From contig VZQC01013833.1 of assembly GCA_009823505.1 (NCBI GenBank), positions 824,992 to 888,991 of the forward strand: a stretch of 64,000 nucleotides of DNA. The letters run 5' to 3'. A model generated the notes under the pieces. It worked only from the letters and a program-made list of their open reading frames with translations, was not told the DNA's origin and searched no databases. Position 1 is the first letter of the stretch; each line of letters begins with the position of its first letter. The position numbers and the translations under genes are program-made. The DNA comes from Rhizomys pruinosus (lineage: Eukaryota; Chordata; Mammalia; Rodentia; Spalacidae). Positions 41,956 to 55,200 of this stretch are shown here, one piece after another.

Positions 41956-42700
41956 AACCTCACTTTTCTCCTTTCTGCCCTTACAGTGCTCCCATGTACA
42001 TCACACTGTTCTATTGTGTCATCAAACTGCTCTATTGTTTCCTCACAATGCTCCACTCTGCCCTCACACTGTTCCATTGTGTCATCACACTGCTCCATTT
42101 TCTCATCACACTGCTCAATAGTGTCATCACACTGCTCCATTGTGCCCTTCACTGCTCCATTATGCCCACAAACTGCTCTAGTGTGCCCACAAAGTGCTCC
42201 ATTTTGACATCACATAGCTCCATTGTGCCATTGCACCACTGCTCCACTCCATCATCACACTGCCTTCCATTGTGTCATCACACTGCTCCATTCTGCCATC
42301 CCAGTGCTCCATTTTGCCTTCACTCTGCTCAATTGTACCCTCACACTGCTCCATTGTGCCATCACACAACTCCATTGTGCCCTCACACTGCTCCTTTGTG
42401 TCATCAAACAACTCCATTGTGCCATCACACTGCTCCATTTGTCATCACACTGCTCCATTGAGCCATCTGACTACTCCATTCTGCCCTCACACTGCTCCAT
42501 TGTGCCCATATGCTCCTCTGTTGTGCCATCACATGGCTCCATTTTGCCCTCACCCTGCTCCGTTGTGCCCTCAAGCTGCCCCATTATGGTGCCCTCAACA
42601 AGTCTCTACTGTGCCCTCACACTGGCTCAATTGTGTCATCACACTGCCTCCATTGTGTCATCACATGGCCTCCATTGGTGCTCAAAACTGCTCCATCTGG

Positions 42701-42714
42701 CCCCCCCCCCCCCC
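42701..42714. other. C14 homopolymer run in the noisy block
   Basis: Fourteen C follow CTCCATCTGG, where other copies have a short GTGCCC-type segment. The run sits inside a stretch with many single-base insertions, so it is most likely an error-expanded CCC, not a biological microsatellite. Confidence 0.7.
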
Positions 42715-43278
42715 ATAATGCTCCTCCATTGGGCCATCACACGGCTCCATTTTGACCTCACTGCTGCTCAATTTGGTGCCTGCAAGTCTGCTCATTTTGC
42801 CGCTAACATGTGCTCCTTTTCGTCCTCACACTGCTCCATTGTTGTCACACACTGCTCCGTGTGCCATCACACTACTGCAATGGTGATGTCACAATGTTCC
42901 TTTGTGCCTTCACATGCTCCATTGTGCCTCCATCTATGCTTCTATTGTACCCCCACAGCAGTCTCCATTTTTTCATCATTTTGCTCCATTGTTCCATCAC
43001 CTGCTCCATTGTGTCCTCATACTAATCCATTGTGCCCTCACGCTGCTCCAATTTTTCCTCACACTGCTCCATTGTGCTATCACACTGCTCCATTCTTCCA
43101 TAACACTGCTCCATTGTGCCATCACACTGCTCCATTGTGCTGTCACACTGCTCCATTGTGTCATCAACCTGCTCCATTGTGCCCTCTCACTGCTCTATCG
43201 AATCATCACACTGTTCCATTTTCCCATACACTGATCCATTGTAGCCTAACACTGACCCATTTTGAAATCACAATGCTC

Positions 43279-43315
43279 CCTTTTTTGTTCATCCACGAGC
43301 TGCCTGCCTTATAGT
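43279..43315. other. Short non-repeat scrap in the noisy block
   Basis: The sequence CCTTTTTTGTTCATCCACG followed by AGCTGCCTGCCTTATAG does not fit the 21-bp unit. In the clean relative (near 33140) the corresponding place reads CTCCTTTTTGTCATCACAC. The difference is an insertion of about 20 bp of unknown origin. Confidence 0.4.
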
Positions 43316-43844
43316 GTCATCACACTGCTCTACAGTGTCATCACAATGGTCCATCCTGCCATCACACTGCTCCACCCTGTCATCATGCTGCTCCATTGTG
43401 TCCACACACTGCACCATTCTGCCATCACTCTGCTCCAATCCATCATCAAACTGCTCCATTGTGTCATCACACTGCTCAATTCTGCCCTCACACTGCTCCA
43501 TTGTGCCTTCATGCCGCTCCTTTGTGCCATCATACTGCTCCAATTTGCGTGCATCACCCTGTCCATTGTGGCCATCCAGTGCTACGTTGCCATGCATCAC
43601 CCCTGACTTCATTGTGCCTCGACACTGATCCATTGTAGCCTAACGCTGATCCATTGTGACATCCCCACTGGCTCCATTGTGTCATCACACTGCTCCATTG
43701 TGCCGTCACTTTGGTCAATTGTGCCCTCACATAGATCCATCGTGCCGTCAGACTGCTGTATTGTGCCATCACATTGCTGCTCCATTTTGTTCCTAACACT
43801 GTCTCATTGTGCCCTGCATTGACACTGCTCCATTGTCCCCCTCA

Positions 43845-43845
43845 N
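43845..43845. other. Single N closing the noisy block
   Basis: A lone undetermined base occurs in CCCCCTCA-N-TTGCTCC. To its left the sequence is irregular; to its right the array is immediately clean. This coincidence suggests a join between a low-quality contig or gap fill and a polished contig. Confidence 0.8.
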
Positions 43846-44579
43846 TTGCTCCTTTGTGCCCTCACAGTGCTCCATAGTGACATCACACTGCTCCATTGTG
43901 TCATCACGCTGTTCTATTGTGCCATCACACTGCTCCACTACATCATCACCCTGCTCCATTGTGTCATCATACTGCTCCATTCTTCCCTGACACTTCTTTA
44001 TTGTGTCCTCACGTTACTCCATTGTGCCAACACGGTGCTCCATTGTGCCCTCACAGTGCTCAATTATGCCCTCAATTTGCTCCTTTGTGCCCTCACAGTG
44101 CTCCATTGTGACATCACACTGCTCCACTCTATCTTCACTCTGCTACCTTGTGCCATCCTACTACTCCATTGTGCCCTCAAAATGCTCCATTATGCACTCA
44201 CTTTCTCCTTTGTGCCCTCACAATGCTCCATTGTGACATCACACTGCTCCATTGTGTCATTACAATGCTGCATTGTGTCCACACACTGCTCCACTGTGCC
44301 ATAACAATGCTCCATTGTGCCCTCAGAATGCTTCATTGTGCAATCAAACTGCTCCATTGTGCCCTCACAGTGCTCCGTTTTGCCATCCCACAGCTCCGCT
44401 GTGCCCAAATAGTGCTCCATTGTGTCATTACACAACTCCATTGTGCCATAACACTGCTATAATTTGTCATCACACTGCTCCATTGTGCCATCACACTGCT
44501 CCATTGCATCATCACCCTGCTCCATTTTGTCATCACTCTGCTAGACTCTGTCCTCAAAATGCACTACTGTGCCCTCACA

Positions 44580-44768
44580 CTGCTCCATTGTGCCATCACA
44601 CTGCTCCTTTGTGCCCACACACTGCTCCATTTTGCCCTCACTTTGCACCTTTATGCCCTCACTGTGCTCCATTGTGCCATCACACTGCTCCATTGTGTCA
44701 TCACACTGCTCCATTGTGCCCCCACAGTGCTCAATTCTACCCTCACTTTGCTCCTTTCTTCCCTCACA
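44580..44768. repeat. 189-bp (9-unit) tandem duplication, first copy
   Basis: Nine units whose heptad translation begins LLHCAIT, passes through LHLYALT and VLNSTLT and ends LLLSSLT are repeated immediately in the same order at 44769-44957. Distinctive units are TTTGCACCTTTATGCC, the CCCCCACAGTGCTC unit and TTTGCTCCTTTCTTCC. The phase is exact, 9 x 21 bp, so a single whole-unit tandem duplication explains it. Confidence 0.92.
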
Positions 44769-44957
44769 CTGCTCCATTGTGCCATCACATTGCTCCTTTG
44801 TGCCCTCACACTGCTCCATTTTGCCCTCACTTTGCACCTTTATGCCCTCACTGTGCTCCACTGTGCCATCACACTGCTACATTGTGTCATCACACTGCTC
44901 CATTGTGCCCCCACAGTGCTCAATTCTACCCTCACTTTGCTCCTTTCTTCCCTCACA
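44769..44957. repeat. 189-bp (9-unit) tandem duplication, second copy
   Basis: This copy follows 44580-44768 directly and is nearly identical. Differences include GCCCTCACACTGC versus GCCCACACACTGC in unit 3 and CCACTGTGCC versus CCATTGTGCC in unit 5. After it the array continues with a partial third echo (CAGTGCTCCATTGTGTC) that then departs from the pattern. Confidence 0.92.
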
Positions 44958-46899
44958 GTGCTCCATTGTGTCATCACACTGCTCCATTGTGCCCTCACAC
45001 TGCTCCATTGTGCCCTCACACTGCTGCACTGTGCCCTCACACTGTTCCATTGTGTCATCATACTGCACCATTGTGTCACCACACTGTTCCATAGTGTCAT
45101 CACACAGCTCCATTGTGCCCTCACACTGCTCCATTTTGACATCACACTGCTCCATTTTGTCATCACCCTGCTCCATTGTGCCATTACACTGCACCATTCC
45201 ATCATCACACTGCTCCATTTTGTCATCACACTGCTCCATTCTGCCTTCACACTGCTCTATTGTGCCCTTACGCTGCTCCATTTTCCCATCACACAGCTCC
45301 ATTGTGCCCACACACTGCTCCATTGTGCCCTCACTTTGCTCATTTGTGCCATCAAAGTGCTCCATTTTGACATCACACTGCTCCATTGTGTCATCACACT
45401 GCTCCAATTTGTCATCACACTGCTCCATTGTGCCATCACACTCCTCCAATATATCATCTCGTTGCTTCATTGTGCCCTCAAACTGCTCCATTGTGTCATC
45501 ATACACCTCCATTGTGCCATCACACTGTTCCATTGTGCCCTCACAATGCTTAATTGTGTCATCACATAGCTCCATTGTGCCATCACCCTGCTATATTGTG
45601 TCATCACACTGCTCCATTGTGCCCTCACACTGCTCAATTGTGCCTTCACACTGCTCCATTGTGTCCTCACCCTGGTGCATTATTCCCTCACATTGCTCCA
45701 TTGTGCCCTCACTCTGTTCACTTGTGTAAACACAGTAATCCATTGTGTCATCATGCTGCTCCTTTCTGCACTGATACTGCTCAATTTTGCCCACACCCTG
45801 CTCCATTTTGCCGTCAAACTGCTCCATTGTGCCTTCAAACTTCTCCATTATGCTCTCACTCTGCTATATTGTGGCCTCACACTGCTCTACTGTGTCAATA
45901 CATTGCTCCATTGTGCCACCACACTGGTCCATTGTGCCCTTACTGTGCTCTATTGTGCCCTATCTCTACTCCATTTTGTCATCACACTTCTCTATTGTGT
46001 CATCACACTGCTCCATTGTGCCCTCATATTCCTCCATTGTGCCCTCACGCTGCTCCATTTTGTCCACTCACTGCAGCATTGTGCCAACACACTGCTCCAT
46101 TTTGCCCTCACTCTGCTCCATTGTGTCATCACACTGCTCCATTGTGCCGACACATTCCTCCAATGTGCCCACATTCTGTTCCATTGTGCCAGCACACTGC
46201 TTCATTGTTTCATCATGATGCTCCATTGTGTCATCACACTGCTCCATTGTGCCCTCACACTGCTCCATTGTGCCCTCACACAGTGCCATTGTGTCATTAC
46301 ACTGCTCAATTGTTTCATCACAGTGCTCCATTGTGCCCTCATTCTGCTCAATTGTGCCATCCCACAGCTCAATTGTGCCCTCACACTGCTCAATCGTGTC
46401 ATCACACAGCTACATTGTGCCATCAAACTGCTCCATTGTGCCATCACACTGCTCCAATTTGTCATCGCACTGCTCCATTGTGCAATCACACTGATCCATT
46501 GCATCATCACCCTGCTCCATTGTGTCATCACACTGCTCCATTCTGCCCTGACACTGCTATATATTGTCCTCACACTGCTCCATTTTCCTATCACACATCT
46601 CTATTGTGCCCACACACTGCACAATTGTAGCCTCACTTTGCTCACTTGTGCCCTCACAGTGCTCCATTTTGACATCATCCTGCTCCATTGTGTCATCACT
46701 CTGCTCCATTCTGTCCTCACAATGCACTATTGTGCCCTCATGCTGCTCCATTTTGCCATCATACTGCTCCATTGTGCCCTCATACTGCTCAATTGTGTCA
46801 TCACAGAGCTCCACTGTGCCATCACACTGCTATATGGTGCCATCACCCTGCTCCATTTTGCCCTCACACTGTTCAGTTTTGCCATCACACTGCTCCATT

Positions 46900-47780
46900 G
46901 TGTCCTAAGCTTGGTGCATTGTTTCCTCACACTGCTCCATTGTGCCCTCACTCTGCTCCATTGTGCCATCCCACTGCTCCTTTGTGTCATCACACTGCTC
47001 CATTGTGTACTCACACTGATCCATTGTGTTCTCACGCTGCTCCATTTAGCCATCACATTGCTCCACTATGTCAAAACAATGCTCCATTGTGTCATCACAC
47101 TGCTCCACTGTGTCATCACACTGCTCCATTTTGCCATCACAGTGCTCCATATGCCCTCCCTTTGCTCCTTTTTGCCCTCACAGTGCTCCATAGTGACATC
47201 ACACTGCTCCATTGTGTAATCACACTGCTCCATTTTGCCAACACACTGCTCCATTGTGACCTCACTTTGCTCATTTGTGCCCTCACAGAGCTCCATTGTA
47301 ACATCACACTGCTCCATTGTTTCATCACCCTGCTCCATTGTGTCATCACACTGCTCCATTGCGTCATCACACTGCTCCATTGTGCAGTCACACTCCTCCA
47401 TTGTGCCGTCACGTTGCTCCATTGTGCCCTCACACTGCTCCATTGTGTCATCATACAGCTCCATTGTGCCATCACACTGCTCCATTGTGCCCTCACACTG
47501 CTCAATTGTGTCACCACACAGCTACATTGTGCCATCACATGGCTCTATGGTGTCATCACAGTGCTCCATTCTGCCCACACACTGTTCAATTGTGCCATCA
47601 CAGTGCTCCATTGTGTCCTAGGCTTGGTGCATTGTTCCCTCACACTGCTCCATTGTGCCATCACTCTGCTCCATTGTGCTATCACACTGCTCCTTTGTGT
47701 CATCACACTGCTACATTGTGACCTCACACTGATCCATTGTGCCCTCATGCTGCTCCATTTAGCCATCACACTGCTCCACT
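46900..47780. repeat. Higher-order pair of about 0.7 kb
   Basis: The unit pair CCTAAGCTTGGTGC (46909) and CCTAGGCTTGGTGC (47618) recurs 709 bp apart. It is followed in both places by a TTTAGCCATCACA unit (about 47046 and 47758) and CACTATGTC or CACTGTGTC plus AACAATGC or AACACAATGC (47064, 47777). This is a short higher-order repetition related to the units near 2500, 3926, 7777 and 8958, which carry the same CTTGGTGC landmark. Confidence 0.6.
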
Positions 47781-50700
47781 GTGTCAACACAATGCTCCAT
47801 TTTGTCATCACACTGCTCCACTGTATCATCACACTGCTCCACTGTATCATCACACTGCTTCATTGTGCCCTCACACTGGTCCATTGTTCCAATACAAAGC
47901 TCCATTTTGCCCACACATTGTGTCATCACACAGCTCCATTGTGCCATCGCGTTGCTACATTGTGACATCACAGTGCTCTACTATGTCATCACACTGCTCC
48001 ATTCTGACCTCACACTGCTCTATTGTCCCCTCATGCTGCAACATTTTGCCATCACACTGCTCCATTGTGCCCTCACAGTGCTCCTTTATGACCTCAGTTC
48101 ACTCCTTTGTGCCCTCACAGTGGTCCATAGTGACATCACACTGCTCCATTGTGTCATCACACTGCTACATTGTGTCATCACACTGCTCCATTACATCATC
48201 ACCCTACTCCATTGGGTCATCACACTGCCCTACCACTGCTTTATTTTGCCTCACGCTGCTCCATTGTGCCATCACACTGCTCCATTATGCCCTCACAGTG
48301 CTCCATTATGCCCTCACATTCTCCTATGTGCCCTCACACTGCTCCATTGTGCCCTGACACTGCTCCATTTTGCCCTCTCTCTCCTCCATTGTGCCCTTAC
48401 GCTGTTCCACTTAGTCCTCACACTGCTCCATTGTGTCTTTACACAGCTCCATCGTGCCATCACACTACTCCGTTGTGCCATCACACTTCTGCATTGTGCC
48501 CTCACACTGCTCCATTGTGCCCTCACTCTGCACCATTGTGGCCACACTGTGCACCCTTGCGCTCTCACAATGGTCCATTGGTCCAATTTGCCATCACACA
48601 GCACGTTGGGCCCTCACAATGCTCATACTGCTCCAATTTGCCATCACACAGCTCCATTGTGCCCACACACTGCTCCATTGTGTCATCACACAGCTCCATT
48701 GTGCCATCTCACTGCTCCATTACATCATCACCCTGCTCCATTTTGTCATCACACTGCTCCATTCTGCCCTCACGCTGCTTTATTGTCCCCTCATACTGCT
48801 CCATTTTGTCATCACAATGCTCCATTGTGCCCTCACAGTGCTCCATTATGCCCTCAATTTGCACCTTTGTGCCCTCACAGTGCTCCATAGTGACATCACA
48901 CTGCTCCATTGAGTCATCACACTCCTTTGTGCCTGCACTTTGCTCCATTGTGCCATCACACTGCTCCATCGTCTCATCACACTGCTCCATTGTGCCCTCA
49001 CAGTGCTCAATTGTACCCTCACTTTGTTCCTTTCTTCCCTCACAGTGCGCCATTGTGTCATCACACTGCTCCATTGTGTAATCACAGTGCTCGATTGTGC
49101 CCTCACACTGCTCCATTGTGCTCTCACACTGTTCCATCGTGTCATCTCACTCCTCCATTTTGTCACCACACTGCTCCATAGTGTCATCACACTGCTCCAT
49201 TGTGCCCACACAGTGTTCAATTTTGCCCTCACACTGCTCTATTGTGTCCTCACACTGTGCCATTATATCCACACAGTGCTCTGTTGTGCCCGCACGCTGC
49301 TCCATTGTGCCCTCACGCTGTTCCATTGTGTCATCACACTGCTCTATTGTGTCACCACACTGCTCCATAGTGTCATCACACTGCTCTATTGTGTCACCAC
49401 ACTGCTCCATAGTGTCATCACACTGCTCCATTGTGCCCACATGCTGCACAATTTAGTCCTCACACTGCAACATTGTGTCATCCCACTGCTCCATTGTGCC
49501 CTCACCCTGCTCAATTCTGCCATCAAACTGTTCCATTGTGTCTGCGCCCTATTGCATTTTTCCCTCACACTACTCCCTTTTGCCCTCACTGTGCTCCATT
49601 GTTCCCTCACACAGCTCCATTGTATCATCTCACAGCTCCATTGTGTCGTCACACTGCTCCATTGTCTCATCACACTGCTCCATTGTGCCCTCACAGTGCT
49701 CAATTGTACCTTCACTTTGCTCCTTTCTTCCCTCACAGTGCGCCATTGTTTAATCACACTGCTCCATTGTGTAATCACACTGCTCCATTGTGCCCTCACT
49801 ATGCTCCTTTGTGCTCTCACACTGTTCCATTGTGTCAACTCACTCGTCCATTGTGTCACCACACTGCTCCATAGAGTCTTCTCACTGCTCCACTGTGCCC
49901 TCACACTGCTCCATTGTGACATCACACTGCTCCATTGTGCCATTACCCTGCTCCATTGTGCCATTACACTGCTCAATTCCATCATCACACTCCTCCATTG
50001 TGTCATCACACTGCTCCATTATGCCCTCACTCTGCTCCATTGTGCCCTCATGCTGTTCCATTGTGCCATCACACTGCTCCATTGTGCCCTCACAGTGTTC
50101 CATTGTGCTCACATGCTGCTCCATTGTGCCCTCTCAGTGTTCCATTGTGACCTCACAATGCTCCATGTGTCATCACAGTAATCCATTGTGTCATCACACT
50201 GCTCCATTCTGCCCTCATAGTGCTCCATTGTGCCCACACCCTGCTCCATTTTGCTGTCAAACTGCTCCATTGTGCCTTCAAACATCTCCATTATGCCCTC
50301 ACAGTGCTCTATTGTGCCCTCACACTGCTCTGTTTTGTCAATACGCTGCTCCATTGTGCCATAACACTGCTCCATTGTGTCCTCACAGTGCTCTGCTTTG
50401 CCCACTCACTGCTCCCTGTGTTCTCTCCATGCTCTATTGTGCCATATCCCTACTCCATTTTGTCTTCACACTGCTCCACTGTGCCCTCACACTGCTCCAT
50501 TGTGACATCACACTGCTCCATTTTGCCATTACCCTGCTCCATTGTGCCATTACACTGCTCAATTCCATCATCACACTGCTCCTTTGTGTCATCACACTGC
50601 TCCATTGTGCCCTCATATTCCTTCATTGTGCCCTCACGCTTCTCCATTTTGTCCTTACACTGCTCCATTGTCCCAACACACTGCTACATTGTGCCCTCAC

Positions 50701-52139
50701 TCTGCTCCATTTTGTCATCACACGACTACATTGTGCTGGCACGTTCCTCCAATGTGCCCTCACTCTGCTCCTTTGTGCCATCACACTGCTACATTGTGTC
50801 ATCATGATGCTCCATTGTGTCATCACACTGCTCCATTGTGCCCACACACTTCTCCATTTTCCCTCACACATTTCCATTGTGTCATCAAATTGCTCAATTG
50901 TGTCATCACAGTGCTCAATTGTGCCCTCATTCAGCTCAATTGTGCCATCCCACAGCTCCATTATGCCCCCACGCTGCTCAATTGTGTCATCACACTGCTC
51001 CATTGTGCCATCACACTGATCCATTGTATCATCACCCTGTTCAATTGTGTCATCACTCTGCTTCATTCTGCCCTCACACTGCTGTATTGTGCCCTCACTC
51101 TGCTCCATTTTCCCATCATACAGCTCCATTGTGCCCATCACATTGCTCCATTGTTCACTCATTTTGCTCATTTGTGCCCTCTCAGTGCTCTATTGTGACA
51201 TCACACAGCTCCATTGTACCAACACACTGCTCCGTTGTGCCATCACACTGCTGCATTGTCTCATCACACTGCTCCATTGTGCCCTCACAGTGCTCCATTA
51301 TGCCCTCACTTTCTCCTTTGTGCCCTTACAGTGCTCCATTGTGAAATCACACTGCTCCATTGTGTCATCGCACAGCTCCATTGTGTCAAAACACTGCTCC
51401 TTTGTGCCCTCACACTGCTCCATTGCGGCATTACACAACTCCATTGTGCCATCACACTGCTCCATTGTGTCATCACACTGCTACATTGTGTCATAGCTTT
51501 GCTCCATTCTGCCCTCACAATGCACTATTGTGCCCTCACGCTGCTCCATTGTGCCATCACGCTGCTCCTTTGTGCCCTCACATTGCTCCTTTTTGCCCTC
51601 ACTTTGCTCATTTGTCCCCTAAATGTGTTCCATTGTGCCATCACACTGCTCCATTGTCTCATCACACTGCTCCATTGTGCCCTCACTGTGCTCAATTGTA
51701 CCCTCACATTGCTCCTTTCTTCCCTCACAGTGCTCCATTGAATCAACACACTGCTCCATTGTGTGCTCACACTGCTCCATTGTGCCCTCACACTGCTCTA
51801 TTGTGTCCTCACACTGTGCCATTGTGGCCACACATTGATCTGTTGTGCCCTCACACTGCTCCATTGTGCCCTCACACTGTTCCATTGTGTCATCACACTG
51901 CTCCATTGTGTCACTACACTGCTCCATTGTGTCATCACACTGCTCCATTGAGCCCTCACACTGCTCAATTGTGACATCACACTGCTCCATTGTGTCATCA
52001 CACTGCTCCATTGTGCCATTACACTGCTCCATTCCATCATCACACTGCTCCACTGTGTCATCACACTGCTCCATTCTGCCCCCACACTGCTTCATTGTGC
52101 CCTCATGCTGCTCCATTTTACCCAAATGCTGCTTCATTG

Positions 52140-55100
52140 TGCCATCACTGTGCTCCCTTGTGCCCTCACAGTGCTCCATTGTGCCCACACGCTGCCCATT
52201 TTTGCTCACAATGTGCTCCATTTTGCCCTCACACTGCTCCATTGTGCCATCACGCTGCTCCATTGTTTCATCACGCTGCTCCATCCTGTAAAAACACTGC
52301 TCTATTATGTCCTCACAATGCACCATTGTGCCCTCACACTGCTAGGCTGTGTCCTCACACTCCTCCATTGTGTCATCACACTGCTCTAATGTGCCATCAC
52401 ACTGCTCCATTCCATCATCACACTGCTTCAATGTGCCATCACAATGCTCCATTCCATCATCACACTGCTCCATTGTGTCATCACACTTCTCCATTCTGCC
52501 CTCACACTGCTCCATTGTGCCCGCATGCTGCTCCATTGTGCCAACACTCTGATCCAATGTACCCTCACAGTGCTCCATTGTGTCCTCACTTTGCTCCTTT
52601 TTGCCCTCACAGTGCTCCATTGTGTCCTCACTTTGCTCCTTTTTGCCCTGACAGTGCTCCATTGTGACATCACTCTGCTCCCTTGTGTCATCACAGTGCT
52701 CCATTGTGTCATCACACTGCTACATTGTGCCCTCACACTGCTCCATTGTGTCATCACACTATTCCATTGTGTCATCATACTGCTCCATTGTACCCTCCCT
52801 CTGCTCCATTTTACACTCACACTGCTTCACTGTGCCCTCAAAGTGCTCCATTTTGCCCTCACTCTCCTCCATTGTGCCCTCACTCTCCTCCATTGTGCAC
52901 TTACGCTGCTCTAATTTGTCCTCACACTGCTCCATTGTGCCATCACACTATTCCATTGTGCCCTAACTCTGTTCCATTGTGTCATCACACTGCTCCATTT
53001 TGCCCTCACACTGCTTAATTCTGCCATCACACTGTGCCAATTTGTCTGCACCCTGGTGCATTTTTCCCTCACAATACTCCATTTTGCCCTCACTCTGCTC
53101 TATTGTTCCCTCACACTGCTCCAGTGTGTCATCACACAGCTCCATTGTGCCATCACACTGCTCTGTGGTGCCATCACACTGCTCCATTGTCTCATCACAA
53201 TGCTCCATTGTGCCCTCACACTGCTCAATTGTATCCTCACTTTGCTCCTTTCTTCCCTCACAGTGCTCCATTGTGTCATCACACTGCTCCATTGTGTCAT
53301 CACACTGCTTCATTGTGCCCTCACACTGCTGCATTGTGCCGTCACACTGCTCTTTTGTGTCCTCACACTGCACCATTGTGGCCACACTGTGCTCCGTTGT
53401 GCCCTTACACTGCACCATTGTGTCATTAAACAACTCCATTTTGCCATCACGCTGCTCCATTGTGTCATCACACTGCTCCATTGTGTCATCAATCTGCTCC
53501 ATTCTGCCCTCAAAATGCACTATTGTGCCCTCACTCTGCTCCATTGTGCCATCACACTGCTCCTTTGTGTCCTCACACTTCTCCATTTTGCCCTCATTTT
53601 GCTCCTTTGTGCCCTCACTGTGCTCTATTGTGCCATCACACTGCCATTGTCTCATCACACTGCTCCATTGTGCCCTCACAGTGCTCAATTGTACCCTCAC
53701 TTTGCTCCTTTCTTCCCTCACAGTGTTTTATTGTGTCATCACACTGCTACATTCTGCCCTCACACTGCTCCATTGTGCCCTCATAATGCACCATTGTGCC
53801 ATCACAGTGCTCCATTGTGCCCACACGCTGCCCATTTTTGCCTGCAAAGTACTCCATTGTCCCCTCACACTGCTCCATTCTGCCATCACACTGCTCCATA
53901 GTTTCATCACGCTGCTCCATTCTGTAATAACACTGCTCTATTGTTCCATTACAATGTACCATTCTGCCCTCACACTGCTACATTGTGTCCTCACACTCCC
54001 CCATAGTGTCATCACACTGCTCTAATGTGCCATCTCACTGCTCCATTCCATCATCACACTACTCCAATGTGCCATCACAATGCTCCATTCCATCATCACA
54101 CTGCTCCATTGTGTCATGACATTTCTCCAATCTGCCCTCACGCTGCTCCATTGTGCCTGCATGCTGCTCCATTATGCCATCACTCTGCTATAATGTGCCC
54201 ACACAGTGCTCCATTGTGCCCTCACTTTGCTCCTTTTTGCCCTCACAGTGCTCCATTGTGACATCACTCTGCTGCATTTTGTCATCACAGTGCTCCATTG
54301 TGTCATCACACTGCTGCATTTTGCCATCACACTCCTCCACTGTGTCATCACATTGTTACATTGTGTCATCATACTGCTCCATTGTACCCTCACACTGCTC
54401 CATTCTACACTCATACTGTTCCATTTGCCCTCACTCTCCTCCATTGTGCCCTTACGCTGCTCTTCTTTGTCCTCACACTGCTCCATTGTGCCATCATACT
54501 GTTCCATTGTGCCCTCAATCTGTTCCATTGTGTCATCACACTGCTCCATTGGGCAGCACACTCCTCCATTGTGCCCACACACTGCTCCATTTAGTCCTCA
54601 CACTGCACCATTGTGTCATCCCACTGCTTCATTGTGCCCTCACACTGCTTAATTCTGCCTTCACACTGCGCCAATTTGTCTGCACCGTGTTGCATTTATC
54701 CCTCACACTGCTGCATTTATCCCTCACCCTACTCCATTTTGCCCTCACTCTGCTCCATTGTTCCCTCACACTGCTCCAGTGTGTCATCACACAGCTCCAT
54801 TGTGCCATCACACTGCTCCGTTGTGCCATCACACTGCTCCATTGTCTCATCACACTGCTCCATTGTGCCATCACACTGCTCCATTGGGCCCTCATGCTGC
54901 TCCATTGTTCCCTCACAGTGCTCCATTGTGCCCACACGCTGCTCCTTTTTGCCCTCACAGTGCTCAATTGTGCCCTCACACTGCTGCACTGTGTCATCAC
55001 ACTGCTCTATTGTGTCCTCACACTGCGCCACTGTTGCCACACTGTGCTCTGTTGTGCCCTCACACTGCTCCATTTTGCCCTCACACTGTTCCATTTTGTC

Positions 55101-55200
55101 ATGACACTGCTCCATTGTGTCACCGCACTGCTCCATAGTGTCATCACTCTCCTCCATTGTGCCCTCACATTGCTCGATTGTGACATCACACTGCTCCATT
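52140..55200. repeat. Two tandem higher-order units of about 1.63 kb
   Basis: Ordered landmarks recur at about 1,635 bp spacing: TTTCATCACGCTGC near 52266 and 53904, TTTGTCTGCACC at 53041 and 54675, and GTGTGGCCACA-type or GTGGCCACAC units near 53380 and the related TTGCCACACTG near 55034. The intervening units correspond in order but carry many substitutions. Further relatives with the TTTGTCTGCACC landmark lie at 58094 and 62321, and a diverged one (ATTGTCTGCACC) near 60019. Confidence 0.7.

Larger units (their letters stand above)
33738..43844. repeat. Noisy, degraded copies of block L
   Basis: Landmarks of block L recur here about twice in the same order. Copy 2 runs about 34600-38500 (GTAATAACACTG 34748, CCATCCCACTGGTCC 35694, GTACATCAC 36542, AGCCTAACGCTGATCC 38049). 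Copy 3 runs about 38900-43800 (GCCAGGCTC near 39175, GTACATCAC 41996, CCTCATACTAATCC near 43014, AGCCTAACGCTGATCC near 43637). Unlike the rest of the window, many stretches contain irregular single-base insertions and losses (for example CTGCCTCCATTGTG, CATGGCCTCCATTGG), so the 21-bp phase keeps breaking. The worst stretches are about 33740-34600, 35310-35880, 36370-38010, 39360-39980, 40230-41030, 41430-41990 and 42590-43010. Clean stretches lie between them. Either the copies are decaying, or these parts are unpolished long-read sequence. I favour the latter, because the block ends at an N and clean and noisy parts alternate sharply. No gene is seen. Confidence 0.75.

Noticed and set aside
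42701..42714. Poly-C tract as a functional element
   Set aside because: It lies inside the error-like block and corresponds to a short CCC in related copies, so it is likely an artefact.
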